Below, piece by piece: positions 30,255 to 39,595 of a stretch of DNA of 64,000 nt. Every line of letters begins with the position of its first letter. The stretch's first letter is position 1. The translations under genes were made by a program, and so were the position numbers. This DNA comes from Microbispora triticiradicis (lineage in GTDB: Bacteria > Actinomycetota > Actinomycetes > Streptosporangiales > Streptosporangiaceae): contig QFZU02000063.1 of assembly GCA_003260025.2 (NCBI GenBank), positions 62,001 to 126,000 of the forward strand. Reading direction: 5' to 3'. The notes below the pieces were generated by a model that saw only the letters and a program-made list of their open reading frames with translations, was not told where the DNA came from and ran no database searches.

Positions 30255-31586
30255 ATGCTCGTTCCGGCCCTTCCCCTGGCGGCCGCCCCCGCCACCGACC
30301 CCAACCTCGCACTCGCTCTCAAGGTGCTGCCGGCCCTGGCCGTCATCCTGCTGGCCGCGGCGGTGTGCGGCCGGCTGGCCACCATGGTCATGCAGCCGCG
30401 CGTCGTCGGCGAGATGGTCGCCGGCGTCCTGCTCGGGCCGACGCTGTTCGGCGCGCTGTTCCCCGACGCCCAGGCGGCGTTGTTCTCCGCCGACGTCAGG
30501 CCGATCCTGTACGTGCTCAGCACCATCGGCCTGACGTTGTACATGTTCCTCGTCGGAGCCGGGATCGACCACGACGCCCGGGCGCCGGGCGAGCTGCGCA
30601 AGGCGAGCGCGCTGGCGGCGTCGGGAATCGGCTCCCCGATGGTCCTCGGCCTCGGTGCCGGGCTCCTCCTGTGGGACCGGCTCTCCCGCCCCGACGTCGG
30701 GCGGTGGGAGTTCGCCCTGTTCCTCGGGGGAGCGCTGTCGCTCACCGCGTTCCCCATGCTCGCGCGGATCCTGTACGAGCGCGGGCTGCAGAACACGCGT
30801 GTCGGCCGTCTCACCCTGCTGGCCGCCTCCATCGACGACGCCGTGGCGTGGTGCCTGCTCGCGGCGCTGTCGGCGGTGCATCTGGGCGGCGGTCCGTCCG
30901 ACACGCTGCGCACGATCGGCCTGACGGCGGCGTTCGCGGCGGTGATGCTCGGGGTGGTCGCCCGGCTGCTGCGCCCCCTGGGCCGCCAGGTCGCCCGCAC
31001 CGGGCGGTTCGGCGCCGGCGCCGTGTACGTGGTCGTCCTGGTGCCGCTCACCGCCGGGTACATCACCGACGCGATCGGCGTCTACTCGGTGTTCGGCGGC
31101 TTCATCGCCGGGCTGGCCATGCCGCGCGAGCCGGCGTTCCGCGCCGCCCTGCACGGCCGGATGATGGACGTCGTCTCGACCCTGCTGCTCCCCGTCTTCT
31201 TCGCCTTCTCGGGGCTGAACACCCATCTCGCGGGCATCGCCGGAGGCCCCGCGCTCCTGGCGTTCGCGGTGATCCTGGCCGCGGCCTTCTGCGGGAAGTA
31301 CTTCGGCTGCTCCCTCGCGACGAGGGGGCTGGGCTTCGGCTGGCGCGAGTCCTGGGCCGTGGGCGCGATGATGAACGCCCGCGGGCTGATGATCCTCATC
31401 TTCATCAACATCGGCCTGGCCCAGGGCATGATCACGCAGGAGCTCTTCGCGATGCTCGTCCTCGTGGCCGTGCTCACCACGGCGAGCGCCCTGCCGCTGT
31501 ACAAACTGGCGCTTCCGGAGCGCATCGAGCGGGCGGAGGCGGCGGAGGCGGAGAGCCTGGCCGGGCGCGAACGGGCGGCCGCCTGA
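30255..31586 (+). CDS. Cation/proton antiporter (CPA2, Kef/NhaS-type)
   Basis: A 443-aa integral membrane protein with ~12 helices. It carries the CPA2 pattern VVGEMVAGVLLGPTLFG, the essential paired acidic motif ASIDDAVAWCLLA, and MMNARGLMILI near the end. There is no C-terminal RCK domain. The start has GAGGAG 6 nt upstream and lies 15 bp after the P450. Antiporters of this class recur in secondary-metabolite loci, where they may support export or pH tolerance. That role is inferred from position. Confidence 0.9.
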   Translation: MLVPALPLAAAPATDPNLALALKVLPALAVILLAAAVCGRLATMVMQPRVVGEMVAGVLLGPTLFGALFPDAQAALFSADVRPILYVLSTIGLTLYMFLVGAGIDHDARAPGELRKASALAASGIGSPMVLGLGAGLLLWDRLSRPDVGRWEFALFLGGALSLTAFPMLARILYERGLQNTRVGRLTLLAASIDDAVAWCLLAALSAVHLGGGPSDTLRTIGLTAAFAAVMLGVVARLLRPLGRQVARTGRFGAGAVYVVVLVPLTAGYITDAIGVYSVFGGFIAGLAMPREPAFRAALHGRMMDVVSTLLLPVFFAFSGLNTHLAGIAGGPALLAFAVILAAAFCGKYFGCSLATRGLGFGWRESWAVGAMMNARGLMILIFINIGLAQGMITQELFAMLVLVAVLTTASALPLYKLALPERIERAEAAEAESLAGRERAAA

Positions 31587-31694
31587 GAAAACGGTTTCAG
31601 CTACTTTCACGTTTCGGTCGGGAGGCGGCCAGGGAAAACGCGAGGAAATCGCAGAAGGGCGGGGGCGGGAGCCGGAGCGGCGTCCCAAAGTCTG

Positions 31695-31710
31695 GATATT
31701 TCGCGATATT
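31695..31710 (+). promoter_or_regulatory. GATATT direct repeat upstream of the OmpR-type regulator
   Basis: Two GATATT copies (31695-31700 and 31705-31710) are spaced exactly 10 bp start to start, one helical turn. This is the arrangement OmpR/PhoB-class regulators bind. It lies 18 bp before the regulator start, so autoregulation is plausible. Confidence 0.45.
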
Positions 31711-31727
31711 GGTGCCACGGTATTCCA

Positions 31728-32417
31728 GTGGCACGGATATCGGGGACATCCGAACCGCGCTCCCGTCGCCTGCTGCTCGTGGAGGACGACCGCGAGCTGG
31801 GAGACATGCTGGCCGATGTGTTCGGCGACCAGGGATACACGGTCGACCTGGCACTGGAGGGGCAGCGGGGCCTGCATCTGGGACTGAGCCGCGGCTACGA
31901 CGTGATGATCATCGATCGCGGGCTCCCCGTGGTCGACGGGCTCGATCTGCTGAGGCGGCTGCGCCGCCAGGCGGTCACCGTGCCGGTGCTGATGCTCACC
32001 GGCTTCGGCGCCGTCGCCGACCGGGTGACCGGGCTCGACGCCGGCGCCGAGGACTACCTGGTCAAGCCGTTCGAGATCGACGAACTGCTGGCCAGGGTCC
32101 GCGCCCTGCACCGCAGGAACCTCGACCAGGCCACGCTGCTGCCGCTCGGCGCCGGCTGGCTCGACTCCGGGTCCTGCACCGTACGGCTGCCGTCCGGCGA
32201 ACAGGTGACGCTGTCCGGCCGGGAGTACTGGCTGCTCCACGCGCTGGCGGCCCGCCCCCGGCAGGTGCACACGCGCTCCTCGCTGCGGCAGCGGGTCTTC
32301 GACGGCGCCAGCACCGAGTCGATCGTGGACACCTACGTCTACTACCTGCGCAACAAGCTGGGCCCGGGCGTCGTACGCACCGTGCGCGGCGTCGGATACC
32401 GCCTGGGCGAGCTGTGA
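31728..32417 (+). CDS. OmpR/PhoB-family response regulator
   Basis: A 229-aa regulator with a receiver domain (acidic pair in LVEDDRE, phospho-acceptor Asp in MIIDRGLPVVDG, Lys in YLVKPFE) and a winged-helix domain ending TYVYYLRNKLGPGVVRTVRGVGYRLGEL. GTG at 31728 has no clear ribosome site, so the message may be leaderless. Its stop overlaps the kinase start by 4 bp. It probably controls the adjacent metabolic locus. Confidence 0.92.
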   Translation: MARISGTSEPRSRRLLLVEDDRELGDMLADVFGDQGYTVDLALEGQRGLHLGLSRGYDVMIIDRGLPVVDGLDLLRRLRRQAVTVPVLMLTGFGAVADRVTGLDAGAEDYLVKPFEIDELLARVRALHRRNLDQATLLPLGAGWLDSGSCTVRLPSGEQVTLSGREYWLLHALAARPRQVHTRSSLRQRVFDGASTESIVDTYVYYLRNKLGPGVVRTVRGVGYRLGEL

Positions 32418-33715
32418 CGCCCCGGCGGCCCTTCGACCCGGAGCGGCGCCTGCTGATCCGGGCCCGCCGCCGGATCACCCTGCAGATCGCGGGCGTGTTC
32501 TGCCTGGTGACGGCGATGATGGGCGCGGTGGTCTACTGGGCCGTGGCGCATGGGCAGGACGTCGGCGCCCGGCGGGACCTCGCCGTCGCGGCGCAGGCGG
32601 CCCCGCTCGCCCAGCCCCCGCCCTGCGTCTGGCTGTTCGAACTGCGCGGCGGCACCATGCGGAGCTCCCCCGGGGCGCCGTCGATCCTGCCGATCCGCGC
32701 GACGCTGGACGCGGTCGCCGCCGACGGGAGGACGCGGACCGGCCTCGTGCGCCTCGCCGGGCGTGACCTGCTGGTCCACACCCAGCTCCGCGGCGACGTG
32801 CCGGTGCAGGCGGTGCAGGACCTGCGTTACCAGACCGCCGAGCGGCAGCGGCTGCTGCGGGTCCTCGGCGCCGCCGAGGTCGCGTCCCTGCTGGCGGCGC
32901 TGCTGATCGGCCAGGTGCTCGCCCGCCGGGCGATCGCGCCGCTGGGCGACGCCCTCGACCGGCAGCGCCGGTTCACCGCCGACGTCAGCCACGAGCTGCG
33001 CAGTCCGCTGGCCCGCCTGCACGTCCGCGCCCAGCTCGCCGCGCGGCGCCTGGGCCGGGAACCCGATCCCGGCCTCGTCGCGGGCGACCTCGACCGGCTG
33101 GTCACGGGCATCGGTCAGCTCGGCGAGGTGATCGAGGACCTGCTGCTGTCGAGCCAGCTCAGGCAGCACCGGCCGTCCGGGCCGGTCGACCTGGCCGCGC
33201 TGGCCGAGGAGTCGGCCGGGGCCGAGGCGGCCCGCGCAGGGCAGCGCGGGGTGACGATCGACGTGCGGCGGGGGCCGGGCGACCACGTCGTGCGCGGAGC
33301 GCAGTCCGCGCTCCGCCGGGTGATCTCCGCGCTCCTGGACAACGCGCTCCGGCACACCTCCTCGGGCGGGCACATCTGGGTGACGATCTGTTCGGGGCCC
33401 GATCTGGTCCAGCTCAGCGTGCGGGACGACGGGGTGGGCCTGGATCCGCGCGACGGCGAGCGGTTGTTCGCCCGGCACGCCGGCGCGCCTCACAGCGGAG
33501 GCCTCGGCATCGGCCTGGCTCTCGTGAGCGAGGTGGTGGACGCGCACGGCGGCACGATGACGGTGGACGGACTGCCGGGAGCCGGGGCCACCTTCACCAT
33601 CAGCCTGCCCCGTACGGCGCCGGAACCGGTGCCGCGCGAGCCCCGGCTCCTGCTGCCGCAACAGGCGCGGAGCGCGACCTCCCTGCCCGCCGGGGACGGC
33701 CCCGCGGGCCGGTGA
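32414..33715 (+). CDS. Sensor histidine kinase, partner of the OmpR-type regulator
   Basis: A 433-aa HPK with two transmembrane helices (residues ~22-42 and ~155-175) flanking a short ~110-residue external sensor. A short linker leads to HisKA (FTADVSHELRSPLARLHVRAQLA), and the ATPase domain has N (LLDNALRHT), G1 (RDDGVGLD) and G2 (GGLGIGLALV) boxes. The start GTG overlaps the regulator stop. The external signal is unknown. Confidence 0.92.
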   Translation: MTPRRPFDPERRLLIRARRRITLQIAGVFCLVTAMMGAVVYWAVAHGQDVGARRDLAVAAQAAPLAQPPPCVWLFELRGGTMRSSPGAPSILPIRATLDAVAADGRTRTGLVRLAGRDLLVHTQLRGDVPVQAVQDLRYQTAERQRLLRVLGAAEVASLLAALLIGQVLARRAIAPLGDALDRQRRFTADVSHELRSPLARLHVRAQLAARRLGREPDPGLVAGDLDRLVTGIGQLGEVIEDLLLSSQLRQHRPSGPVDLAALAEESAGAEAARAGQRGVTIDVRRGPGDHVVRGAQSALRRVISALLDNALRHTSSGGHIWVTICSGPDLVQLSVRDDGVGLDPRDGERLFARHAGAPHSGGLGIGLALVSEVVDAHGGTMTVDGLPGAGATFTISLPRTAPEPVPREPRLLLPQQARSATSLPAGDGPAGR

Positions 33716-33716
33716 C

Positions 33717-35111
33717 TCACTGGCCTCGGCGCAGCTTCCGGAGGAACGTCCAGAAGCCGGAACGGGAGGACGGCCGCCATCCGCCGGCGTTCGTCTCCTC
33801 CGGCGGCGGCTCCTGGGCGGCGGTCGCCGGACCGGGACGGGACACGGGCACGGCGTTGGGGTTGACCTCGAACCGCACGGGCAGGGAGCGCAGCGCGCGG
33901 ATGAACGGGGAGGGCCGCCAGGGCAGCTGATTAAGCGGGGTCGCCGGCGTGAGCACCGAGAACCGGTCGAGCAGCCGGCGTACGGCGATCGTGCACATCT
34001 GGGTGGCGAGCCGCTGGCTTGGGCACCTGTGCGGGCCGGCGCCCCAGGCGAGATGGGCCCGGGTGCTGCGTACCGTGTTCCGGTTCAGGGCGGAGGCGAA
34101 CAGGGGATCGGCGTGCGCGCCCGAGATGGACAGCATGACCGGGTCTCCGGCGGCGATCGTGAACCGCCCGAGCTTCACGCTCGCCCTGGCGTAGCGGAAG
34201 GTCAGGTTGGCCAGCGCCGGGTTGAGCAGGGCGACGCGGTTGACCAGCTCCTCGATCTGCCCGGACGACACCGACGTCCGCAGGTCCGGGTTGCCGACGG
34301 CCTCGAGAAGGACGTTGCAGATCAGGCTGCCGGTGAAGTCGAGGAAGCCGGACAGCATGAACAGCTCGCGAGCCACCTCCTCGGGGGTGAGCGCGGGATC
34401 GGCCGCGAACATGGCGGAGGGCAGGTCGTGGCCGGGCTGGTGACGTTTGAGCGTCGCCAGTTCCAGGAGGGCGGCGTTCAGGCGCTGGTAGGCGCCGGCG
34501 GCGTCGGGGCCGTCCAGCAGACGCCACTGATCCATGACCATTTCCTCGCCGGCTTCGATGGTGACGCCGAGGAGGTGGTTGGCGACCAGGAGGGGCAGCG
34601 GCCGCCCGTACTGCGCCGCCAGGTCCGCCCAGCCGGTGGGCATGCCTTCCGTCATCACGCCGATGAGGTCGTCGCAGTGCCTCATGATGGCGCGTTCCAA
34701 CTTCTGGGTGTGCTCCCCGCCGGGCTCCTGGAACTCCAGCAGACCCGCGATCCACGCGCCCCGGAGACGGCGGTGCCGGTCTCCGTCGTGGAAGCCCGAG
34801 TTGTCGGCGGACAGGAGGGGGATCAGCGGCCAGTCGGCGGGAATCCGGCCCTCGGCGAACGCCCGCCAGTTGCCGACGTGCTTACTCCAGAGCTCGTCCG
34901 GGTTCTGCATGATGTAGCGCACTTCGTCGTACCCGAAGGCGAACCACACCGGCACTCCGTGCAGCTCGATCGGCGCCACCGGGCCGTACGCGGCGCGCAG
35001 GCGTTCGTGCACATGTGCCGGGTTCGTTTCGTACTCCCTGGTCAGCAGGGATTCGAGGGGTAATGACGACAGGTCTTCCGCGGTCGGCGCCGGCCATATG
35101 TCGGGGGTCAA
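33717..35111 (-). CDS. Cytochrome P450 lacking the K-helix ExxR
   Basis: A soluble 464-aa P450. The heme loop is LAWGAGPHRCPSQRLA: Trp for the usual Phe, the Cys ligand present, and Ser for the final Gly. The I helix reads GFLDFTGSL. Where AVEELLR-type ExxR is expected the protein has IEELVNRV (nt ~34240-34260), so the Arg of the otherwise near-invariant ExxR is absent. This recalls CYP157-type P450s of Streptomyces conservons, but no conservon genes lie nearby. The gene converges on the two-component system and closes the tailoring locus. An intact frame suggests a functional but unconventional enzyme. Confidence 0.87.
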   Translation of the reverse strand: MTPDIWPAPTAEDLSSLPLESLLTREYETNPAHVHERLRAAYGPVAPIELHGVPVWFAFGYDEVRYIMQNPDELWSKHVGNWRAFAEGRIPADWPLIPLLSADNSGFHDGDRHRRLRGAWIAGLLEFQEPGGEHTQKLERAIMRHCDDLIGVMTEGMPTGWADLAAQYGRPLPLLVANHLLGVTIEAGEEMVMDQWRLLDGPDAAGAYQRLNAALLELATLKRHQPGHDLPSAMFAADPALTPEEVARELFMLSGFLDFTGSLICNVLLEAVGNPDLRTSVSSGQIEELVNRVALLNPALANLTFRYARASVKLGRFTIAAGDPVMLSISGAHADPLFASALNRNTVRSTRAHLAWGAGPHRCPSQRLATQMCTIAVRRLLDRFSVLTPATPLNQLPWRPSPFIRALRSLPVRFEVNPNAVPVSRPGPATAAQEPPPEETNAGGWRPSSRSGFWTFLRKLRRGQ

Positions 35112-35514
35112 GGAACAGCCCGCCTTTCCAGTCGCCCGGACGGCGCCGATGCGCGCGACGCCCGGGTATGGGCGGCGATCTTAGAGCGCCCGGTCCCGTC
35201 TGTCAGCGGCCCGGAGCCCCCGCGCGCGGCACTGTTCCTATGTCGTGATCGAGCCCGGCCGGCGTACGGAGAGCGACCGCGGCGTCACGAGTGCATGCCC
35301 GAAATTTCACGTAGTGGTCGCCCTTTGTGAGATTACGGGCGATGTGACGCAATTGTTCCCGATTCGTGACATGTGCACAGAATGAGGCGATAGTTCGTCT
35401 TCACTTCAGTCCCTTCACGCACTTCGTTCACTCGCGAAAACCACTGTGACCGCTCGAAGACCACGCCGTTTCTTTATCGGCGTCTTATCGAACGTGATGG
35501 AAGGACTGCACCAG
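35112..35514. other. Long divergent intergenic region, no gene seen
   Basis: This ~400 bp separates the divergent P450 and metallophosphoesterase genes. It becomes AT-richer at 35290-35440 and contains three TTCAC units (35400, 35414, 35427) before the phosphoesterase. The spacing (13-14 bp) does not match the 11-bp PHO box. A possible but weak promoter is TTGTTC (35354) with CAGAAT (35379). Confidence 0.3.
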
Positions 35515-38500
35515 ATGCAGCCAGTGGCAGCGAGAAAGCTGCTGGGAGGCGTGCGGCGGCGAGGGCGTCTCGCCGTGGCCGCCGTGATCGCCACGGTCGC
35601 GACGCTGCTCGCCGGCGCCGTCGTGACCACGGCGCACGCCGACCCCGACCCCGCGAAAGCGGGCAGCGGACGTCCCAGCCCGGCGCCGACCGGTTCCCCC
35701 ACCCCGCCGACGCTCAGCCCCGCCGGTGGTTCGTACCTCGAAGGCCTGGTCAAGGTCGCGGCGGTCCCGGCCGCGGCCGGTGACAGCGTGACCGGACTCG
35801 CCGTCGACGGCGACGCCCTGAACGCCACCCGTACGGTGGGCGTGTCCCGGCTCCGTTTCGACGTCGGCTCGAACTCGACGGAGGCGCGGTACCACAACTA
35901 CGTGCTAGTCAACGGCGCGTACCGGACCGACATCGGCGATCTCGTGAACGAGCGGGCGACCATCGAGATCCCGAACGAACACCTCGTCAAGGGCGAGAAC
36001 ACCATCGAGATCTTCGCCGGGACCGTCCAGAGCTCGTGCGGCGTCAACTACGACGACTTCGTCCTGTCCGACGTGGGCCTCGAACTGCTCGGCGAGGTCG
36101 CGGACGGAGAGGACAACCCGTACACCCTGTCCTTCGGCGACGGCAACTGCGGCTCGAACACCGCGCTGCTCAAGCAGGCCGCGCTGAAGTTCTTCGTCAA
36201 GGGCGACCCGCAGGGGACGACCGGTCTGGCGGCGGACCTGGACACCACGACCCTGGCCAACGGCGAGCACGCCATCACCGCCACGACCGCGTCCGGGGCC
36301 ACCGTCAAGAACGCCGTGACCGTGAACAACGCCCCGGCCGGGGCGCCCCGGCTGCTGCCCACGGACGGCACGCTGGTGTCGGGCACCACGCCGGTGTCCG
36401 CGACCGTGCCCGCCGCGGGCGCGGGCGGCGTCTCGTCCCTCACCGTCGACGGTGCCGAACCCGCCGCCAAGGCCACGCTGGGCAACGGCGCGGCGATGTT
36501 CGGCTTCGACGTGGGCGCGGACGGGATCGAGGACAAGTACGACGACTTCCTGCTCGTCAACGGCAAGCGCGTCGACCTGGGCGGTTCCTGGGCCGGCCGG
36601 CGCGTCACCGTCGCGGTCCCGGCCCGGTTCCTGGTGCCCGGAGACAACACGATCAAGGTCGTGACCGGCGACTGGAAGGCGTCCTGCGGCGTCGACCGCG
36701 ACGACTTCGCCATCGCGAACCTCGACCTCGCCCTCGACGGCGCCACCGTGAAGGGTCACGACATCGAGCCGTCCTACGACATGGGCGACGGCACCTGCGG
36801 CAGCGGCCAGACCGCCCTCCGGGAGGTCGAACTGCACTACACGATCGACGCCCCGGCGGTGCACGTCGTCCAGACGCTCGGCTCGGGTGACGCGACCCTC
36901 AGCTTCACCGTGGGCACCAACTCGATCGAGGCGCGCTACCAGAACTACGTGCTCGTGAACGGGCGGAAGGTCGTGCTCGACGGCGACTTCGTGAGCCGGC
37001 GGGTCGACTTCACCTTCCCGAACGAGTACCTCGTGCCCGGCTGGAACACGATCGACTTCGTGACCGGCACCTATCCGACGTCATGCGGCAACAACCGCGA
37101 CGACTTCGCGATCTCGAACATCGCCCTCACCCCGGTGCGGGGCACGGCGAGCGGCCAGATGCTCAAGAGCTCCTACAGCATGGGCGACGGCAACTGCGGC
37201 GACAACGTGAACCTGCTGACCGAGATCGATCTCGAGTTCCTCATGGACGCGCCTGCCGCCGGTCTGCGCGCGGACCTCGACACCACCGCGATCAAGGACG
37301 GCAGGCACACGCTCGCCGCGGCCTCGACCACGGGCGAGAAGGCCACCCGTACGCTGGTCACCGACAACACGGCGCCCGAGGTCGCGACGAGCGTCCCCGC
37401 CGCGGGCAAGAAGATCACCGCCTCCGTCGTGCTGGACGTCACGCTGGAGGACGCCTCCGGTGTGGTGTCCGGGCCGGACGTCACGCTCGACGGCCGGCCG
37501 ATCGCGCTGGGCACCCGGGTGGGTCCCGGTCTGCCGCCCGGCAGGCACACCCTCGCCGTGACCGGCGCCGACTCGCTCGGCAACACCGCCACCCGTGAGA
37601 TCGCGTTCGAGTCCGCGGGCATCCCGGACGTCCCCGCCGAGCTCACCCCGGCATCCGGGACGGCCGACGTGCCGGGCACCGTCACGCTCTCGGCGAAGGT
37701 GGCCGAGCCTGGCGGCGGCCGGGTCAGGGCGACGTTCTCCGAAGCCGACATCCTGACACCGAACCAGGCGTACCAGGGCGTCGCCGACGCCGTCCCGACA
37801 ACCTTGCAGGTGCCGGGTGAGAAGAAGGTCAAGGCCGCGGGCCTGGAGCCCGCCGACGGCGTCACACTCGACGCGCCCGCCGGACGGAACCTCACCTATC
37901 AGCGGTACGACATCCAGGTGAAGGGCCACGTGGACACCCCGGTCCTGCGCTGGGAAGGCGTCATCGACCCCGAGCGCCTGGTGTCGCTGCGGGCCTGGAA
38001 CACCGGGACCCGGGCGTGGGATCTGCTGACGAGCGCACGCGGCGCCGCCGAGGGCCGGACCACGCTCAGCGCCGTCGTCGGCGACGAGTACGTCGACGGC
38101 CAGAGGGTCCATGTGATGGTGACGGGTGAGGATCCGTTCACCGACGACATCGACCCGGGCGACCCGAACGGCTTCGCCGACCCCTCCACGTACGACTTCT
38201 CGATCGTCCACTTCACCGACACGCAGTACCTGTCGGAGGGCGCGGTGGAGCAGGAGACCGCCGAGGAACGCGCGGTGTGGGAGTCCGCGTACGCCGGGAT
38301 CGTCAACTGGATCAAGGGCAACAGGGACCAGCGGAAGATCTCCTACGTCGCGCACACCGGCGACATCATCGAGAACAACATCCGCAAGCCCGCCGACGAG
38401 GCCACGCAGCGGCAGGTCGCCGGCGAGCTGGAGGTGTCGTCCAAGCAGCAGAAGGTGCTGGACGACGCGGGTATCCCCAACGGCGTGATCGCCGGCAACC

Positions 38501-39501
38501 ACGACAACCAGTCGGGCACCGAGAACGGGCCGGAGGCGATCTACAACAAGTACTACGGCCCCGGCCGCTACCAGACGGCGGCGCAGGGCTGGCAGCACGC
38601 GGAGTACGGCGGGCCGTGGAAGGAGGGCGACAACCAGAACCACTACGACCTGTTCTCCGCGGGCGGGCTGGACTTCGTCGTGGTCGGCCTGTCGTACGGC
38701 GTCACGCGGGAGGAGGCCGAGTGGGCCGACTCCGTCTTCAAGCGGTTCCCCGGCCGCAACGGCATCCTGCTCTCGCACGACTACCTCGTGCCCAGCACCA
38801 ACCCCGACGGACGCGGCGCGGGATTCTCGGCGCCCGACGGCTCGATGCTCTACAAGACCGTGGTCGAGAAGAACCCGAACGTCTTCCTCATCCTCGCCGG
38901 GCACGAGCACGGCGTGGGGACGAACGTGAAGCCGAAGGTGGGCCAGGTCGGCAACGGCGTCGTCGAGCTGCTGGCCGACTACCAGTTCTACACGGTCTCG
39001 GCCGACCGCCTCGGGCTCACGCAGGTCGGCGGGTACAACCCGGACGACCAGCTCCAGTTCGGCGCGAGCTTCTTCCGGCTGCTGCAGTTCGACGTCAAGC
39101 GGGCGGAGCTGACCGTGGACACCTACTCGCCGCTGCTGAACGACTTCGGCGCGGGCGAGTTCGACCCGCTGCGCCGTTACGACGGGCGCGAGGACAACAT
39201 GGTGCTCCCGATCGACCTCACCACCCGTACGACGAGCTTCACCACCGACTCGCTGGCGATCTACAAGCCCACCCGGGTCATCGGCACGAGCACGGTCGCG
39301 TCAGGTCAGGTCGCCTCGGTGACCTGGGACCGCCTCAAGGGCGACACGGCGTACGCCTGGTTCGTCACCGCACGCTCCACCGGCGGCGGCGTGACCGCCT
39401 CCGAGCCGAGCGTCTTCGTCACGAAGGACGAGCACGGCCGCCCCGGCAAGTGGGGACCGGACTCGCCCCTCTACCAATGGTTCCAGCACAGGCAGAGCTG
39501 A
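35515..39501 (+). CDS. Secreted metallophosphoesterase with three N-terminal repeat modules
   Basis: ATG at 35515 follows GGAAGGAC by 8 nt and gives a clean signal peptide ending in THAHA-type sequence. After a Pro/Ser linker come three copies of a ~120-residue module (nt 35840-36210, 36490-36855, 36890-37250). Each has a LVNG motif, a SCG-x3-DDF motif and a GDGxCG motif, with Ig-like spacers between. A calcineurin-like phosphoesterase domain follows (nt ~38180-39140) with HFTDTQY, AHTGDIIEN, IAGNHDN, LSHDY and LAGHEHG metal-ligand motifs. A short fibronectin-like tail ends the protein. It should act outside the cell on a phosphoester. The modules are probably carbohydrate- or surface-binding (inference). 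Confidence 0.88.
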   Translation: MQPVAARKLLGGVRRRGRLAVAAVIATVATLLAGAVVTTAHADPDPAKAGSGRPSPAPTGSPTPPTLSPAGGSYLEGLVKVAAVPAAAGDSVTGLAVDGDALNATRTVGVSRLRFDVGSNSTEARYHNYVLVNGAYRTDIGDLVNERATIEIPNEHLVKGENTIEIFAGTVQSSCGVNYDDFVLSDVGLELLGEVADGEDNPYTLSFGDGNCGSNTALLKQAALKFFVKGDPQGTTGLAADLDTTTLANGEHAITATTASGATVKNAVTVNNAPAGAPRLLPTDGTLVSGTTPVSATVPAAGAGGVSSLTVDGAEPAAKATLGNGAAMFGFDVGADGIEDKYDDFLLVNGKRVDLGGSWAGRRVTVAVPARFLVPGDNTIKVVTGDWKASCGVDRDDFAIANLDLALDGATVKGHDIEPSYDMGDGTCGSGQTALREVELHYTIDAPAVHVVQTLGSGDATLSFTVGTNSIEARYQNYVLVNGRKVVLDGDFVSRRVDFTFPNEYLVPGWNTIDFVTGTYPTSCGNNRDDFAISNIALTPVRGTASGQMLKSSYSMGDGNCGDNVNLLTEIDLEFLMDAPAAGLRADLDTTAIKDGRHTLAAASTTGEKATRTLVTDNTAPEVATSVPAAGKKITASVVLDVTLEDASGVVSGPDVTLDGRPIALGTRVGPGLPPGRHTLAVTGADSLGNTATREIAFESAGIPDVPAELTPASGTADVPGTVTLSAKVAEPGGGRVRATFSEADILTPNQAYQGVADAVPTTLQVPGEKKVKAAGLEPADGVTLDAPAGRNLTYQRYDIQVKGHVDTPVLRWEGVIDPERLVSLRAWNTGTRAWDLLTSARGAAEGRTTLSAVVGDEYVDGQRVHVMVTGEDPFTDDIDPGDPNGFADPSTYDFSIVHFTDTQYLSEGAVEQETAEERAVWESAYAGIVNWIKGNRDQRKISYVAHTGDIIENNIRKPADEATQRQVAGELEVSSKQQKVLDDAGIPNGVIAGNHDNQSGTENGPEAIYNKYYGPGRYQTAAQGWQHAEYGGPWKEGDNQNHYDLFSAGGLDFVVVGLSYGVTREEAEWADSVFKRFPGRNGILLSHDYLVPSTNPDGRGAGFSAPDGSMLYKTVVEKNPNVFLILAGHEHGVGTNVKPKVGQVGNGVVELLADYQFYTVSADRLGLTQVGGYNPDDQLQFGASFFRLLQFDVKRAELTVDTYSPLLNDFGAGEFDPLRRYDGREDNMVLPIDLTTRTTSFTTDSLAIYKPTRVIGTSTVASGQVASVTWDRLKGDTAYAWFVTARSTGGGVTASEPSVFVTKDEHGRPGKWGPDSPLYQWFQHRQS
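35840..37250 (+). repeat. Three copies of a ~120-residue SCG/DDF-GDGxCG module
   Basis: Copies at 35840-36210, 36490-36855 and 36890-37250 share RFDVGSNSTEARYxNYVLVNG-type, PNEYLVPGxNTI-type, SCGxxxDDFxIxN and MGDGxCGxN motifs. Two Cys per copy (one in each Cys motif) probably form a disulphide. I do not recognise the module as a named domain. Confidence 0.75.
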
Positions 39502-39595
39502 GTAATCCGTGACCGCCGCCCCGGGCACCGCCTCATGGCGGAGCGCCCGGGGCGGCCCTTCCCCCTTCAACCGCTCGAATCCTGGAGAACGAGAC

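Noticed and set aside
24582-33715. A hidden PKS/NRPS core in the oxidative locus
   Set aside because: No ketosynthase, condensation or carrier-protein motifs are present in any frame; the single adenylating enzyme stands alone.
35400-35431. Three TTCAC units resembling a PHO box upstream of the secreted phosphoesterase
   Set aside because: Spacing is 14 and 13 bp, not the 11-bp periodicity of PhoP direct-repeat units, and the flanking bases do not fit.
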